From: Geodermatophilaceae bacterium
Lineage (GTDB): Bacteria; Actinomycetota; Actinomycetes; Mycobacteriales; Geodermatophilaceae
Assembly (NCBI GenBank): GCA_013811975.1
Contig: JACCUF010000048.1
Span: 1-12,077 of the forward strand
DNA: 12,077 nucleotides
Reading direction: 5' to 3'
Shown here: positions 6,760 to 12,077 of the stretch, in pieces
Layout: every line of letters begins with the position of its first letter
How positions within the stretch are numbered: position 1 is the stretch's first letter
The notes under the pieces: generated by a model
What the model was told of the DNA's origin: nothing
Database searches by the model: none
The model's input: only the letters and a program-made list of their open reading frames with translations
Made by a program: the position numbers and the translations under genes

Positions 6760-7448
6760 CCGCCGGCCGGACCGGGCCGCTCGCGAGCCCGCGTTGCCTG
6801 TGCTCGCAACGACTCGACGGCCGCAGCGGGATCTGCGGCGCCGTACACGGCCGAGCCCGCCACGAAGACGTCCGCACCAGCCTCCGCGGCCTGCTCGATG
6901 GTATCGGCGCTGACTCCACCGTCGACCTCGATGAACAGTTTCAGGTGGCCGGACTGCACCAGCTCCCGCGCGCGACGCACCTTGGGCAGCACCTCGGAGA
7001 TGAAGCTCTGCCCGCCGAAGCCCGGTTCGACGGTCATCACCAGCAAGGTGTCGTACTCACCGAGGATGTCCAGGTACGGGTCCAGTGGCGTGCCAGGCTT
7101 GAGGGCCAGTCCGGCCAACGCACCTGCCGAGTGCAACGAGCGAGCCACCTGCACCGGGTCGTTTGCGGCCTCCACATGGATCGTCACGTTGCGGACACCC
7201 GCTTCGGCGTACGGCGGTGCCCATCGGTCGGGATCCTCGATCATCAGATGGCAGTCGAGCGGGATCTCGGTGGCCGCCCGCAAGCTCTGGACCACTGGCA
7301 GCCCGAGGGTCAGGTTGGGAACGAAGTGGGCGTCCATCACATCGACGTGCAACCAGTCCGCGTTGGACACCGCCGCGGCCTCCTCGGCCAGCCGGGCGAA
7401 GTCGGCGGACAGGATGCTTGGCGCGATCATCATCTGGATGCGGTCCAC
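6756..7448 (-). CDS. rpe: Ribulose-phosphate 3-epimerase Rpe
   Basis: Interconverts ribulose 5-phosphate and xylulose 5-phosphate in the pentose phosphate pathway; ribulose 5-phosphate is also the RibB substrate, which explains its place at the head of this operon. Counting from GTG 7448 (230 residues), family blocks are IAPSILSADFARL (8-20), WLHVDVMDAHFVPN (32-45) with metal/catalytic His34 and Asp36, CHLMI (66-70) with His67, VEPGFGGQSF (140-149) and FIEVDGGV (172-179) with Asp176. The frame is open up to 7640, but that extension crosses two hairpins and resembles nothing. GTG 7448 sits 8 nt after a TAGACT -10 element and lacks a Shine-Dalgarno sequence, consistent with leaderless translation. 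ATG 7433 or 7430 are alternatives that lose only 5 or 6 residues. The stop overlaps the ribD start. Confidence 0.95.
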   Translation of the reverse strand: MDRIQMMIAPSILSADFARLAEEAAAVSNADWLHVDVMDAHFVPNLTLGLPVVQSLRAATEIPLDCHLMIEDPDRWAPPYAEAGVRNVTIHVEAANDPVQVARSLHSAGALAGLALKPGTPLDPYLDILGEYDTLLVMTVEPGFGGQSFISEVLPKVRRARELVQSGHLKLFIEVDGGVSADTIEQAAEAGADVFVAGSAVYGAADPAAAVESLRAQATRARERPGPAGG

Positions 7449-7456
7449 GAAGCCGG

Positions 7457-7462
7457 AGTCTA
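7457..7462 (-). promoter_or_regulatory. Candidate -10 element giving a leaderless rpe operon mRNA
   Basis: On the minus strand TAGACT fits the actinobacterial TAnnnT -10 pattern. It ends 8 nt before the GTG at 7448, the usual distance from -10 to transcription start, so the mRNA could begin at that GTG. I see no good -35 hexamer 16-18 nt upstream. Inference from one hexamer and spacing. Confidence 0.35.
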
Positions 7463-7505
7463 GGTGAGCGCGTTCGGCCAGCCGGGTAGATGCGGGGTGG
7501 CGGGT

Positions 7506-7573
7506 CCGCTCGCCTGCGCCCCGCCGCGAGCGGCCAACTGCACCTTCCCCGGACTCGGAAGGGTGCAGTTGGC
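7506..7573 (-). terminator. Two adjacent hairpins between the MetE-like gene and rpe
   Basis: The first hairpin pairs CCGCTCGC (7506-7513) with GCGAGCGG (7526-7533), a perfect 8-bp stem with a 12-nt loop. The second pairs GCCAACTGCACC-TTCC (7533-7548) with GGAAGGGTGCAGTTGGC (7557-7573), a 16-bp stem with one bulged base. They share base 7533. Both lie after the stop of the MetE-like gene (7660) and before the candidate rpe promoter, the position expected for a terminator. Neither is followed by a T-run, so this would be a U-less terminator of the kind proposed for actinobacteria. A mobile or repeated palindrome is the alternative. Confidence 0.5.
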
Positions 7574-7659
7574 GCACCGCGGCAACGGACGGCACGGTCA
7601 GAGTCGGGTCAACGCGCTGTACCCCGGCCGGGAATTGCAAGGTGTGCCCGAACCGCCGC

Positions 7660-8763
7660 TCAGCCGCCCAGCTCGCCCCGGACGATGTCCCGCCCGGCCA
7701 CCAGGGCCTTGAGCTTGGACTGGCCGAACATCCTCGGAAGGTTGATCAGACCGCAATCGGTGGACAGGCCGAGCCGCTCGGCCGGGACAACCTTGAGCAC
7801 CTCGCGGATGCGTTCGGCCACCTCTTCGGCGCTCTCGGTGATCGTCGACTTGACGTCGATCACGCCGGCCACGAAGTCCTTGTCCCAGTTGTTGTCCTTC
7901 AGCGGCGTCAGGTCGTCCACTCCGGTGCGTCCCACCTCGTAGTTCAGCGCGTGGATGTTCGCATCGAGGACGTGCGGGAAGATCGCGTGGGCTCGCTCGG
8001 GGGCCGGAGCGTTCTTGGCCCGGCTGGCGAAGTCGTAGGCACCGAACTCGGTGCTCGTCTCGTCCGGGAAGTAAGCCGGCGTACCCGAGTAGTTGCCCCA
8101 GCAGGTGTGCACCCAGAACTGGCAGTCCACGCCTTCGACGGAGGCATTGAGTGCCTCGATCTCCCAGTCACCCATGCCGTAGGGCCAGACGAACTCGTCC
8201 AGTTGGATGATCTCGCAACCGTTGTCGGCCAGCTCTTTGAAGTCCTCGTTGAATGCCTTGGCCAGCGCCATGGCGAGCTCTTTGGTGTCCTTGTAGTGCA
8301 GGTTCTGGGTGGCCGCGGCGATGACGCCGAGGCCGGTGTAGGAGATCTTCACCGGCTTCTTGGTCGCCTTGCGGACAGCGCGCAGGTGCGCGAGGTGGAA
8401 GGGGTGTTCGCGGTTGATCTCACCGACGCAGGTCGGCGAGTACAGCGTCGAGTAGATCGGCAGGCCCACCGGGGGCCCCGACAGCCGCCAGCCCGACATC
8501 CGCTCGGAGTAGTAGTAGAGGATCGTGCCGTACGGCGAATCCCCGCCGTAGACCTTGCCGTCGGCAATCACGTCGAAGCCGGCAGCCTCCTGGTCATGCA
8601 CGATCGCGCCGACCGCGTCCTCGAAGGCCTCGCGGCTGATCGCGTCGAAGATGAACTCACCCTTGGGGACGGTCGCGAACGCTTGGCCGTCATACCAGCG
8701 GGGGTTCGGATAGTTGCCCACCATGGTCGTGGGCAGCAGGATCTCTTCATTGCCGATACGCAT
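7660..8763 (-). CDS. Stand-alone MetE C-terminal-like zinc methyltransferase, substrate unknown
   Basis: The 367-residue protein matches the catalytic half of cobalamin-independent methionine synthase; full MetE is about 750 residues and its N-terminal half is absent. All four zinc ligands can be placed: His219 and Cys221 in WVHTCWGNY, Glu276 in DANIHALNYEVGRTG, and Cys337 in LGLSTDCGLINLPR. The N-terminus has TTMVGNYPNPRWYDG (12-26), and IIQLDEFVW (185-193) fits the substrate-site strand. Such short relatives include folate-independent methionine synthases and epoxyalkane:coenzyme M transferases, so the thiol acceptor and donor cannot be named. The frame is open to 8823, but ATG 8763 has an AAGGAGA site, and the extension overlaps the candidate promoter. 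No B12-binding or homocysteine-synthesis gene lies nearby in the window. Confidence 0.85.
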   Translation of the reverse strand: MRIGNEEILLPTTMVGNYPNPRWYDGQAFATVPKGEFIFDAISREAFEDAVGAIVHDQEAAGFDVIADGKVYGGDSPYGTILYYYSERMSGWRLSGPPVGLPIYSTLYSPTCVGEINREHPFHLAHLRAVRKATKKPVKISYTGLGVIAAATQNLHYKDTKELAMALAKAFNEDFKELADNGCEIIQLDEFVWPYGMGDWEIEALNASVEGVDCQFWVHTCWGNYSGTPAYFPDETSTEFGAYDFASRAKNAPAPERAHAIFPHVLDANIHALNYEVGRTGVDDLTPLKDNNWDKDFVAGVIDVKSTITESAEEVAERIREVLKVVPAERLGLSTDCGLINLPRMFGQSKLKALVAGRDIVRGELGG

Positions 8764-8768
8764 GTGCG

Positions 8769-8775
8769 TCTCCTT
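8769..8775 (-). promoter_or_regulatory. Ribosome-binding site fixing the MetE-like start
   Basis: AAGGAGA on the minus strand lies 5 nt before ATG 8763. The in-frame upstream start at 8823 has no comparable site, which favours the shorter protein. Confidence 0.7.
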
Positions 8776-8795
8776 GACTACTTCGATGGAAGGCC

Positions 8796-8824
8796 AAGCT
8801 AGAACTGCAGTGATCGCGGTCACT
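8796..8824 (-). promoter_or_regulatory. Candidate promoter with palindromic operator upstream of the MetE-like gene
   Basis: On the minus strand a GTGACC (-35-like, 8818-8823) is followed after 16 nt by TAGCTT (-10-like, 8796-8801). A 16-bp near-perfect palindrome (8809-8824; plus strand AGTGATCGCGGTCACT, one mismatched pair) covers the -35 hexamer, the arrangement expected of a repressor site for a TetR- or GntR-type dimer. The hexamers match consensus only partly, and no regulator gene is visible in the window. Confidence 0.35.
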
Positions 8825-8915
8825 TCCTCTCGCTAGGACAGTTCTGCCGCCCGAAGTGCTCACCAGCGGGCTAAGCCCAGCTCGATCAGACGGGCCGCGA
8901 CCCCTGGTCCACCTG

Positions 8916-8996
8916 GTGAGGGCGATTCTTGACACCAGTGTCGTCTTGGCCAGCGGCGTGGGTGAGCTCCCGGGCGCGCTAGCGATCAGTTCGGCG
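8916..8996 (+). pseudogene. Relic of a VapC/PIN-domain toxin, N-terminal 27 codons
   Basis: From GTG 8916 the plus strand reads AILDTSVVLA (residues 3-12) then ELPGALAISSA (17-27). This resembles the opening of actinobacterial VapC toxins: first beta strand, catalytic Asp (here Asp6), then ELPxELAIS before a conserved AELHFGVL helix. That helix is missing, and the frame runs on as unrelated sequence into the 3' end of the opposite-strand acyl-CoA synthetase gene. A TGA at 8917-8919 overlaps the GTG, as a VapB antitoxin stop would, but that upstream frame is closed by TAA at 8872, leaving 14 codons with no VapB similarity. VapC is a ribonuclease toxin; this fragment cannot be functional. Chance similarity over 27 residues is possible. 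Confidence 0.45.
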
Positions 8997-9058
8997 CCCG
9001 AGATCTGCCCGGTCTCGAAAATCTCGTGGAGATCGTCGAGATCCCTCGGTCCTAGCGG

Positions 9059-11113
9059 TCACACCGTGACGATTCGCCAGTCCACCGGCACGGCACCGGC
9101 AGAGCTGGCCAGGACCGGATTGAGGTCGATCTCGCTGACCTCGGGCACACCGACGAGCAGATCGCCCACCGCTACCGCGAGATCGCAGAGCGCAACCAGG
9201 TGTACCGGTTCTGCCCCACGACTCCCGTCCAACAGCGCGCTGCCCCGCAGCGAGCGCAGCATCCACTCGACGTGCTCGGCGTCCACCGGAGCAACGGCGA
9301 AGCACACATCACCGAGCACCTCTACCGCCGTCCCGCCGAGCCCGACCATGACGACCGGGCCGAATCCGGGATCGCGCACCCCCCCGATCACGAATTCCAC
9401 ACCACTGCCCTGCGCCTGGACCAGGACGCGACAACCGGCGCGCAGATCAAGCAGGTCAGAAGCGGCCTTCCGTACGGCCGTGTCGTCGGCGAGCCCTAGC
9501 CGGACTCCCCCGACATCGCTCTTGTGTGACAGCTCCGGATGCACGGCCTTGAGCACGGCGGGATAGCCGAACCGAGCGGCCGCATCGGCGGCTTGGTCCG
9601 TGTTGTCACACACGACTGATGCGGCAACCTTGATCCCGGCGGCGGCCAGGAAGTCACTGGCCTGGCCGGGGTCGGTCAGGTCAGTGGTCGCCGGCAAGGC
9701 AGGAGGGGGCCGGAGTTCGCGGTGCGATGAGTGACGGCCGATAGCGCTCGCGCATCGCAGTGCGGTGCCGGCAGCCGCGGCAGTGCGCTCTGGCCAGGGC
9801 AGGCACGGGATGCCGGCCTGCTGCAGCGCATCGGCCTGAGGCTGTCGAGCGCGCTCGGTCACCCAGCAGCCGTAGACGGGGATTGTGTTCCCGTCGGCGC
9901 GCAACGCCGTCACGACCGATGCCAGCCCCTGGATCACCTCAGGTGAACCCGCACGGGCTAGCAGGATCGGGATCACGATGTCGACCTCGCCGGACCGGGC
10001 CAGGATGTCGATGAGCGCTGGGTACAAGGCGGCATACCGCGACCAGATCGGCGTCATGTCGACCGGGTTGCGTGCGCTCCCGTACGACGGGATCAGTCGG
10101 TTCAACTCGGCCTGCAGTCCCGGACTCAATTCCGGCACCTCGAGCTGCTCGGCGTCGAGCAGGTCGGACAGCTCTACGCCGAGCCCACCGGAGTTGGTGA
10201 CGATGCCGACTCGGTTTCCGGTCGGCATTGGCTGTGCGGCCAGGAACTTGGCGGCGTCGAGCATGGCCAGGCCAGAAGATGCTCGTACCACCCCCGCCTG
10301 AGTCATGGCAGCATCGCGGATCGCCGTGTCCGCGGCCAGCGCCGCCGTATGCGAGACGGCGGCGCGTTTCCCTGCGGCGCTGCGCCCGGTCAAGGCTGCG
10401 ATCACCGGCTTGACCGCGGTCGTCGCTCGGGCCTGGGTGAAGAAGCCCCGCGGGTCACTGATCGACTCCAGGAGAAGGCAAATCACCAGGGTTGCCGGAT
10501 CCTCGCGCAGATAGGCGAGGGTCTCGGCATCAGTGATGTCAGCCTTGTTGCCGGCGGCATACACCTTGGCGAAGGGCATTGCCTCGTCCCGGCCCAGGGC
10601 ATGAACGGCCATGCCGTACGAGCCCGACTGAGTCACCAGGCTGATCCCGCCGCGCTCGTCGCCGGTGGGCGAACCAGGTGCGATGGAGGCATTCAGTGGC
10701 AGGTCACAGTTCTGCACGCCGAAGCAGTTCGGCCCGACCAGGCGGACACCTCCCGAGCGCGCCGCTGACACGACCCGCTCCTGGAGTCGTGCGCCTTCGT
10801 CTCCGATCTCGGCGAAGCCTGCACTCAGGACGACCGCGGCTGGTATTCCCTTGACCGCCGCGGCCTGGATCGCAGCCAGCACGCTGTCCGCCGGCAGCCC
10901 CACGACCGCGAGGTCGATCTCACCGGGGACATCGGCGAGATCTGCATACGCGCGGACGCCGTCGACGCTGGCCGAGCGGCTTACCGGGACGACCTCTCCG
11001 GGGAAGCTCCGCAGGTTGTCCCACAGCAGACGCCCCATCGTCTCAGGCCGGTCGGAGGCTCCGACCAGCGCGATCCGGCGGGGATGGAAGACGGCGTCGA
11101 GCCCGACAGTCAA
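9059..11113 (-). CDS. NDP-forming acyl-CoA synthetase, fused alpha-beta (Acd/Pat-like)
   Basis: Interconverts acyl-CoA + ADP + phosphate and acid + CoA + ATP, through phosphohistidine intermediates. The 684-residue protein has a CoA-binding Rossmann domain (RRIALVGAS 12-20, LVGPNCFGV 125-133), succinyl-CoA-ligase-like flavodoxin domains (ISLVTQSGSYG 157-167, IVTNSGGLGVEL 304-315) with active-site His255 in AAVSHTAALA, a linker (about 455-480), then an ATP-grasp domain with the second key His530 in PELSHKSDVGGVRLG, ending SEIDLNPVL. Both histidines and the fused order match the family (about 700 residues). The acyl substrate cannot be read. Start is TTG 11113: an in-frame TGA lies two codons upstream, and the next in-frame ATG (residue 26) would delete the first CoA-binding strand. 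A fused acetyltransferase domain, found in Pat proteins, is absent. Confidence 0.93.
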   Translation of the reverse strand: MTVGLDAVFHPRRIALVGASDRPETMGRLLWDNLRSFPGEVVPVSRSASVDGVRAYADLADVPGEIDLAVVGLPADSVLAAIQAAAVKGIPAAVVLSAGFAEIGDEGARLQERVVSAARSGGVRLVGPNCFGVQNCDLPLNASIAPGSPTGDERGGISLVTQSGSYGMAVHALGRDEAMPFAKVYAAGNKADITDAETLAYLREDPATLVICLLLESISDPRGFFTQARATTAVKPVIAALTGRSAAGKRAAVSHTAALAADTAIRDAAMTQAGVVRASSGLAMLDAAKFLAAQPMPTGNRVGIVTNSGGLGVELSDLLDAEQLEVPELSPGLQAELNRLIPSYGSARNPVDMTPIWSRYAALYPALIDILARSGEVDIVIPILLARAGSPEVIQGLASVVTALRADGNTIPVYGCWVTERARQPQADALQQAGIPCLPWPERTAAAAGTALRCASAIGRHSSHRELRPPPALPATTDLTDPGQASDFLAAAGIKVAASVVCDNTDQAADAAARFGYPAVLKAVHPELSHKSDVGGVRLGLADDTAVRKAASDLLDLRAGCRVLVQAQGSGVEFVIGGVRDPGFGPVVMVGLGGTAVEVLGDVCFAVAPVDAEHVEWMLRSLRGSALLDGSRGAEPVHLVALCDLAVAVGDLLVGVPEVSEIDLNPVLASSAGAVPVDWRIVTV

Positions 11114-11119
11114 CCTTCA

Positions 11120-11213
11120 CCCCAGCCACGCCGGTGGTTGGGCTCCGCCCGGCCGCTCAACTCTCGCCCCAGCCACGCCGGTGGCTGGGCTCCGCCCAGC
11201 CGCTCAACAGGCG
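11120..11213 (+). repeat. Two tandem copies of a 47-bp hairpin-forming repeat
   Basis: Copies run 11120-11166 and 11167-11213. The first 42 bases match at 40 of 42; the last five differ more. Each copy has three arms: CCCAGCCAC, GTGGCTGGGC and GCCCAGCC. The middle arm can pair with the left arm (GCCG loop) or the right arm (TCC loop). The two differences are T/C at unit position 19 and G/A at 32, and both keep pairing in a plus-sense RNA as G-U or Watson-Crick pairs. The pair fills the gap between the CoA-transferase beta stop, which lies inside copy 2, and the acyl-CoA synthetase start, 6 nt beyond copy 1. No T-run follows on either strand. Confidence 0.8.
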
Positions 11214-12034
11214 CACCCGATGGCTGGATCGTGGTCGAACACCCGCTCCAGCTCGCCTGCTGCGAACTCCGAGCGCCGCACGCCCAGGGAGTCGATTCCC
11301 CGCACGGCAGCAAGCTCGGCGGCCGACGGCGGACCCACCGTGCGCAGGTCGCCGGCGACTCGAAGCTCGAATCCGGTTGCCGCATCGATCTCCTCGACGC
11401 TGACATCGGGAAATCGGTGCGTCAGCCGGGCGTGGCCGGCCGGGAAGTCGAAGACTCCGAGCTCGGTCACCAGGCTCTGCGGGCCGCCGCCGGTGAATCC
11501 GAGATCGGCTCGTCCGCCCGCAGGTGTGCGGTGCCCCATGTCGGTGATGAAATCGCAGGCCCGGACCAGAGCGCGACCCGAGCGGTGGTGGCTGTTCCAC
11601 AGCGACAGGTGCGGGATCGTTGCGGCCAGATTGCAGCCGCCCCCGCCACCGCCCAGCTTCACCTTGAAACCTTCTTCTGTGGGACCCATGCCGGTGACGT
11701 TCGTATTGCCGTATCCGTCGATCTGACCGCCGGAGAGGAACATCCGGTCGACGTCCCCGCGGGTCGCTGCGTCGAAGAACTCCTCGAACCGCATGCTGTA
11801 GGCGGCCCCCTGCTTGAGGCTGGCGTCGTTACCGGTCGGCGGGATGAACGGCGGGTCGGGGTTCACCGCGTACATCGCACCCTCGATCAGGATGATGTCG
11901 CGGGCATGTGTCCGCCGTGCGACGTGCATGGCGACTTGAGCGCAGGGGCTGCCGAAGCCGTGGAACACGGTCTCGGCCGGCCGGATGGTGCGGGCGAGCA
12001 GCACCACGAACCACTCGTCCAGACTGAATCTCAC
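11204..12034 (-). CDS. Family I CoA-transferase beta subunit (GctB/IpdB-like)
   Basis: Moves CoA between carboxylic acids, or in the IpdAB branch hydrolyses a ring-opened steroid CoA thioester, together with an alpha subunit. The 276 residues match beta subunits: VFHGFGSPCAQVAMHVARRT (23-42), DIILIEGAMYAV (46-57), where Glu51 lies where the catalytic Glu is expected, GGQIDGYGNTNVTGMG (102-117), the glycine loop KVKLGGGGGGCNLAA (124-138), and CDFITDMGHR (160-169). Six consecutive glycines in that loop are more than the usual PGSGG. GTG 12034 is chosen because it forms a GTGA overlap with the stop of an upstream frame resembling the alpha subunit's tail; the frame itself is open to the window edge. 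The TGA stop lies inside a 47-bp repeat. The acyl substrate is unknown. Confidence 0.88.
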   Translation of the reverse strand: MRFSLDEWFVVLLARTIRPAETVFHGFGSPCAQVAMHVARRTHARDIILIEGAMYAVNPDPPFIPPTGNDASLKQGAAYSMRFEEFFDAATRGDVDRMFLSGGQIDGYGNTNVTGMGPTEEGFKVKLGGGGGGCNLAATIPHLSLWNSHHRSGRALVRACDFITDMGHRTPAGGRADLGFTGGGPQSLVTELGVFDFPAGHARLTHRFPDVSVEEIDAATGFELRVAGDLRTVGPPSAAELAAVRGIDSLGVRRSEFAAGELERVFDHDPAIGCAC

Positions 12035-12077
12035 TGAAAGAGGGCCTTCCAGTTGGCGGTGGATTCCGACCACCTGC
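12031..12077 (-). CDS. Probable CoA-transferase alpha subunit, last 14 codons only
   Basis: The minus strand entering the window reads RWSESTANWKALFQ and stops at TGA 12031-12033, overlapping the GTG start of the beta subunit as GTGA. Alpha subunits of this family normally lie directly upstream of beta and often overlap it. Identification rests on position and overlap; fourteen residues are too few for a domain match. The rest of the gene is outside the window. Confidence 0.55.
   Translation of the reverse strand, partial: RWSESTANWKALFQ

Noticed and set aside
6552..7467. Two overlapping long plus-strand frames (about 300 codons each) opposite rpe and ribD.
   Set aside because: Arg/Pro/Ser-rich shadow translations of rpe and ribD, without recognisable motifs.
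7449..7640. N-terminal extension of rpe to an upstream start at 7640.
   Set aside because: It would cross both hairpins and a candidate promoter and match nothing in the epimerase family.
8747..9058. The minus-strand frame of the acyl-CoA synthetase stays open after its TGA (reading DLDDLHEIFETGQISGAEL and on to 8747), suggesting readthrough or a longer protein.
   Set aside because: The protein already ends in the family's usual place just after EIDLNPVL. The extension has no recognised motif, turns low-complexity and Arg/Ser-rich, runs over the MetE-like promoter, and is antisense to the PIN-like codons.
10665..11726. Plus-strand frame of 353 codons, and another at 11084-12037, across the acyl-CoA synthetase start and CoA-transferase.
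   Set aside because: Antisense to two recognised genes; the repeated HAGGWAPP-type peptides merely translate the 47-bp repeats.
1..12077. Searched by eye for CRISPR arrays, tRNA or rRNA genes, transposases and attachment sites.
   Set aside because: No regularly spaced repeats, no tRNA-like cloverleaf or CCA end, no transposase-like protein, and no flanking direct repeats beyond those reported.

Overview
The window comes from a high-GC actinobacterium. Coding frames are strongly G/C-biased at third positions. The core gene order rpe-ribD-ribE-ribBA-ribH-hisE-hisG and the protein details (a Trp-His motif in RibH, a long-form HisG ending in DIHACRI) are actinobacterial. The genus cannot be fixed from this sequence alone.

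Layout. (1) Positions 1-1899, plus strand: the C-terminal end of an FdrA-family protein, overlapping by 4 nt a complete DUF1116 (YlbE/AllG-like) gene. In enterobacteria this pair forms part of an oxamate carbamoyltransferase of allantoin breakdown. (2) Positions 2042-7448, minus strand: a compact riboflavin/histidine operon read rpe > ribD > ribE > 20-codon ORF > ribBA > ribH > hisE > hisG. It converges on the FdrA/YlbE pair. Most junctions are ATGA or GTGA overlaps. (3) Positions 7434-7659: a gap with two adjacent hairpins and a candidate -10 element that would give a leaderless rpe mRNA. (4) Positions 7660-8763, minus strand: a stand-alone MetE-like zinc methyltransferase with its own candidate promoter and a palindromic operator-like site. 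(5) Positions 8764-9058: that promoter plus, on the plus strand, a short relic resembling the start of a VapC/PIN toxin. (6) Positions 9059-12077, minus strand: the end of a CoA-transferase alpha gene, the complete beta gene, then a fused NDP-forming acyl-CoA synthetase. Two near-identical 47-bp hairpin repeats fill the gap between the last two.

How the genes work together. Rpe interconverts ribulose 5-phosphate and xylulose 5-phosphate. Ribulose 5-phosphate and GTP are the two substrates of RibBA. RibD processes the GTP branch, RibH joins the branches to lumazine, and RibE makes riboflavin. HisG and HisE catalyse the first two steps of histidine synthesis from PRPP and ATP. The right-hand genes look like an accessory acyl-CoA module. 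The MetE-like protein has all four zinc ligands, but its substrate cannot be named.

The most unusual features are the 20-codon ORF between ribE and ribBA, which repeats the RibE C-terminus and the ATGA junction; the 47-bp repeats, one of which supplies a stop codon; and the PIN-toxin relic. I found no FMN riboswitch, CRISPR array, tRNA, rRNA or insertion sequence.
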